Assembly: GCA_965248995.1 (NCBI GenBank)
Contig: CBDFKY010000014.1
Span: 270,064 to 334,063 of the forward strand
Reading direction: 5' to 3'
Source: CBDFKY01 sp965248995
GTDB lineage: Bacteria > Pseudomonadota > Alphaproteobacteria > Rickettsiales > UBA998
Length of the DNA stretch: 64,000 nucleotides
Numbering within the stretch: the first letter of the stretch is position 1; every line of letters begins with the position of its first letter. Positions 62,463 to 64,000 of this stretch are shown piece after piece. Below the pieces are notes generated by a model. That model saw nothing but the letters and a program-made list of their open reading frames with translations, was not told where the DNA came from and ran no database searches. A program made the translations under genes and the position numbers.

Positions 62463-63343
62463 CCCTGCTTAATTCCACCCGGTTCGCTCCCCGCAAACCG
62501 CACGCGTTGTTCGCCCATAGCTGGTGGGACGTGGTGCCGGTCGGCATGGGGCTGGCCCATTTCGCCTTTCAGATCGCCCTGCTGTTCGCGTTTCCGCATC
62601 TGCCATGGGCAGCGCTGATTCCGCTCGGGCTGTTCTACAGCTACTGCATCGCCTGGAATATCGAGTCGGTCGCCCATAATTTCACCCACAATAATTATTT
62701 CAGGGCACACGGGATGAACCGCGCCTTCAGCCTGATCGAGTCGCTGACCATCGGCTTTTCGCAGCAGTTCTACAAAACCGTGCATCGCCGCCACCATATC
62801 GGCAATTCCGACCGGCCCGACGCGGAAGGCAACACGCGGGACTGGTTCTCCATCTACCGCTACGGGAAGGAGGGCAGGCCGGAATCCGTGGTGCGCTATT
62901 CGCTGTTCGGCATGTTCCGGGGGAGCAATGAGATTTACAAGGAAATGGCCAAGGGCGGGCGCAAGATCGACGATGTGCGCTGGGCGAAATTCGAGGACGC
63001 GGCGCATTACGCCTGGTTCGCGCTCGGCTTTCTGATCAACTGGAAATTCATGCTGTATTTCCTGCCGTTCTATTATCTCGGTCACGTATTTTCGATGATG
63101 GTAGGGTATTACGAGCATTTTCAGGCGAATCCCGACCTGCCGATCGCATGGGGAGTGAGCACATACGGGCGGCTGTATAATTTTTTCTGGCTGAATAACG
63201 GTTACCATGCCGAACATCATTACCGCCCGCGTATTCACTGGACGCAGATGAAAAAGCTCAACGCGGCGCTCGCCTCCGACAAGCACGCCGGGGATATCCA
63301 CGTGATTCGCCATTCGCACCTGTTCGGATTCCTGGATGCGTGA
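62459..63343 (+). CDS. membrane fatty-acid desaturase/hydroxylase-type di-iron enzyme, paralog B
   Basis: It has the same 294-residue length and plan as the 58448 protein, with boxes HNFTH, HRRHH and HAEHH and the shared blocks GNSDRPDAEGNTRDWFSIYR and WGVSTYGRLYNFFWLNNGYH. The two are clear paralogs, but identity is moderate and the N-termini differ, so they probably act at different positions or on different chains. A CAGGAGG ribosome site precedes the start, which overlaps the GNAT gene by four bases. It overlaps the following SMR gene by eight. Confidence 0.85.
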   Translation: MTLLNSTRFAPRKPHALFAHSWWDVVPVGMGLAHFAFQIALLFAFPHLPWAALIPLGLFYSYCIAWNIESVAHNFTHNNYFRAHGMNRAFSLIESLTIGFSQQFYKTVHRRHHIGNSDRPDAEGNTRDWFSIYRYGKEGRPESVVRYSLFGMFRGSNEIYKEMAKGGRKIDDVRWAKFEDAAHYAWFALGFLINWKFMLYFLPFYYLGHVFSMMVGYYEHFQANPDLPIAWGVSTYGRLYNFFWLNNGYHAEHHYRPRIHWTQMKKLNAALASDKHAGDIHVIRHSHLFGFLDA

Positions 63344-63719
63344 GAGCTTCCGGTGGTGGTGGCTGCTCGTTCCGTTGCTGACCACCCTCAACCAGATGGC
63401 CATGAAGCTGCTCGCGCTGGCGATCGGTGACGTTCCGTTCGGGCCGGACTGGATCCTGGCCGCGCTGCATTCTCCATATCTGCTGATGATCGTGGTCTGC
63501 GAAGTCTCCAGCTTCGTGATGTGGATGAATATCCTCGCGAAAGTGGACGTCAGTAAGGCCGTGCCGCTGACCGGAACCGCCTACGTGTTTATTTTGCTGC
63601 TGAGCTGGGGTGTTTTTCATGAATTCATCATGCCTTTACAATTTATTGGTAGCATGTTGATATTGACCGGTGTATGGCTCATCGGAACAGCTGAAAAAGA
63701 TTTAAAAACATGCGCATGA
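63336..63719 (+). CDS. second small SMR/EamA-type membrane protein (ArnF-like)
   Basis: The 127-residue protein has four hydrophobic helices (about 8-26, 45-64, 74-93, 100-117). TTLNQMAMKLLAL and the PLTGTAYVFILLLSWGVFHE segment fit the SMR/EamA half-transporter fold. With the 117-residue protein at 58098 it matches the size pair ArnE (about 111) and ArnF (about 128), which form one heterodimeric lipid flippase. That pairing is inference. It overlaps mlaA by four bases. Confidence 0.72.
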   Translation: MRESFRWWWLLVPLLTTLNQMAMKLLALAIGDVPFGPDWILAALHSPYLLMIVVCEVSSFVMWMNILAKVDVSKAVPLTGTAYVFILLLSWGVFHEFIMPLQFIGSMLILTGVWLIGTAEKDLKTCA

Positions 63720-64000
63720 AACGTTTGCACCTGACTCCCCTCCTGTTCTGCCTGCTGGCCGCCTGCAGCCCTCAGCCCGCCGCCAAGAACGATGGGGACG
63801 CCGATCGTTTCGAACAGCAGGACCCGATCAAACCGGTCAATCAGGCCACCTTCGCGTTCAACCTGAAAGCGGACAGCTACGTCGTCAACCGGTGGCGGAA
63901 ACCTATCACCGAGCGCCGGAAACGATCCGGTACGGGGTGGGGAATTTTTCTCTCCAACCTGCATGAGCCGGGGAATTTCATCAATGGCCTGCTGCAGTTC
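63716..64000 (+). CDS. mlaA: MlaA (VacJ) phospholipid-transport lipoprotein, cut by window end
   Basis: The N-terminal 95 residues show a lipoprotein signal (LLFCLLAACS, Cys15) and the MlaA opening DPIKPVNQATFAFN with NLHEPGNFINGLLQ. MlaA is an outer-membrane lipoprotein that passes phospholipids from the outer leaflet to periplasmic MlaC for retrograde transport. The start at ATG 63716 overlaps the SMR stop (ATGA); an in-frame ATG at 63710 is also possible. The 3' end lies outside the window. Confidence 0.9.
   Translation, partial: MKRLHLTPLLFCLLAACSPQPAAKNDGDADRFEQQDPIKPVNQATFAFNLKADSYVVNRWRKPITERRKRSGTGWGIFLSNLHEPGNFINGLLQF

Overview
The window reads as a chromosomal segment of an alphaproteobacterium with a moderately GC-rich genome. 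The clade markers are ChpT (the CckA-CtrA phosphorelay phosphotransferase), the class of RecA, IF-3 and SmpB, a bactofilin next to an M23 endopeptidase, and a PHB pathway. I cannot name the genus. There are three tRNA genes (Ser-GCT, Pro-TGG, Leu-TAA), no rRNA, no CRISPR array and no transposase gene.

Layout. 1-7760: envelope and housekeeping genes (lpxC cut by the window edge, an aspartoacylase-like/pirin pair, rnhA, rarD, a soluble chemoreceptor-like protein, infC, ogt). 7765-19250: a decaying accessory stretch. A CheD-like gene and a very large alpha-2-macroglobulin gene are both broken by copies of one 117-bp palindromic element; pbpC is still intact, and an AT-rich block of unrecognised genes ends at tRNA-Ser. 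19500-32750: recA, bactofilin/M23, smpB, dapA, corA, aspS and several unrecognised proteins. 32800-40640: a compact chemotaxis operon (chpT-cheA-cheW-cheY-cheB-cheR) headed by a membrane histidine kinase. 40733-44136: an MNIO (DUF692)-DUF2063 fusion, a Nudix enzyme and the lipocalin Blc. 44133-48670: a LysR regulator divergent from dabB-dabA, a DAB-type inorganic-carbon pump. 49078-52542: phaA, phaB and a phasin-like protein. 52660-54695: a two-component system. 54807-64000: a tightly packed one-strand locus of lipid-type enzymes (HAD phosphatase, class III aminotransferase, arginase fold, two paralogous desaturases, cyclopropane synthase, Cys-nucleophile hydrolase, GNAT/FemAB-like transferase, two small SMR-type membrane proteins), running into mlaA.

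How it works together. The last locus looks like one pathway that makes, modifies, flips and moves an amino-containing lipid; that is inference from gene content and overlaps. PHB synthesis and inorganic-carbon uptake are separate metabolic units. The chemotaxis genes share an operon with chpT, which suggests a link between motility and CtrA-type signalling.

The strongest novel signal is the 117-bp element: four full copies, each an inverted pair of 53-bp hairpins. Removing it while keeping one TA rejoins the reading frame of both genes it interrupts. Shorter diverged relatives sit at 2677-2779, 5586-5638 and 6576-6627. A second repeat of about 125 bp (24155 and 57938) sits just before gene starts and, in one case, lies between two near-identical copies of the downstream gene's first 17 bases.
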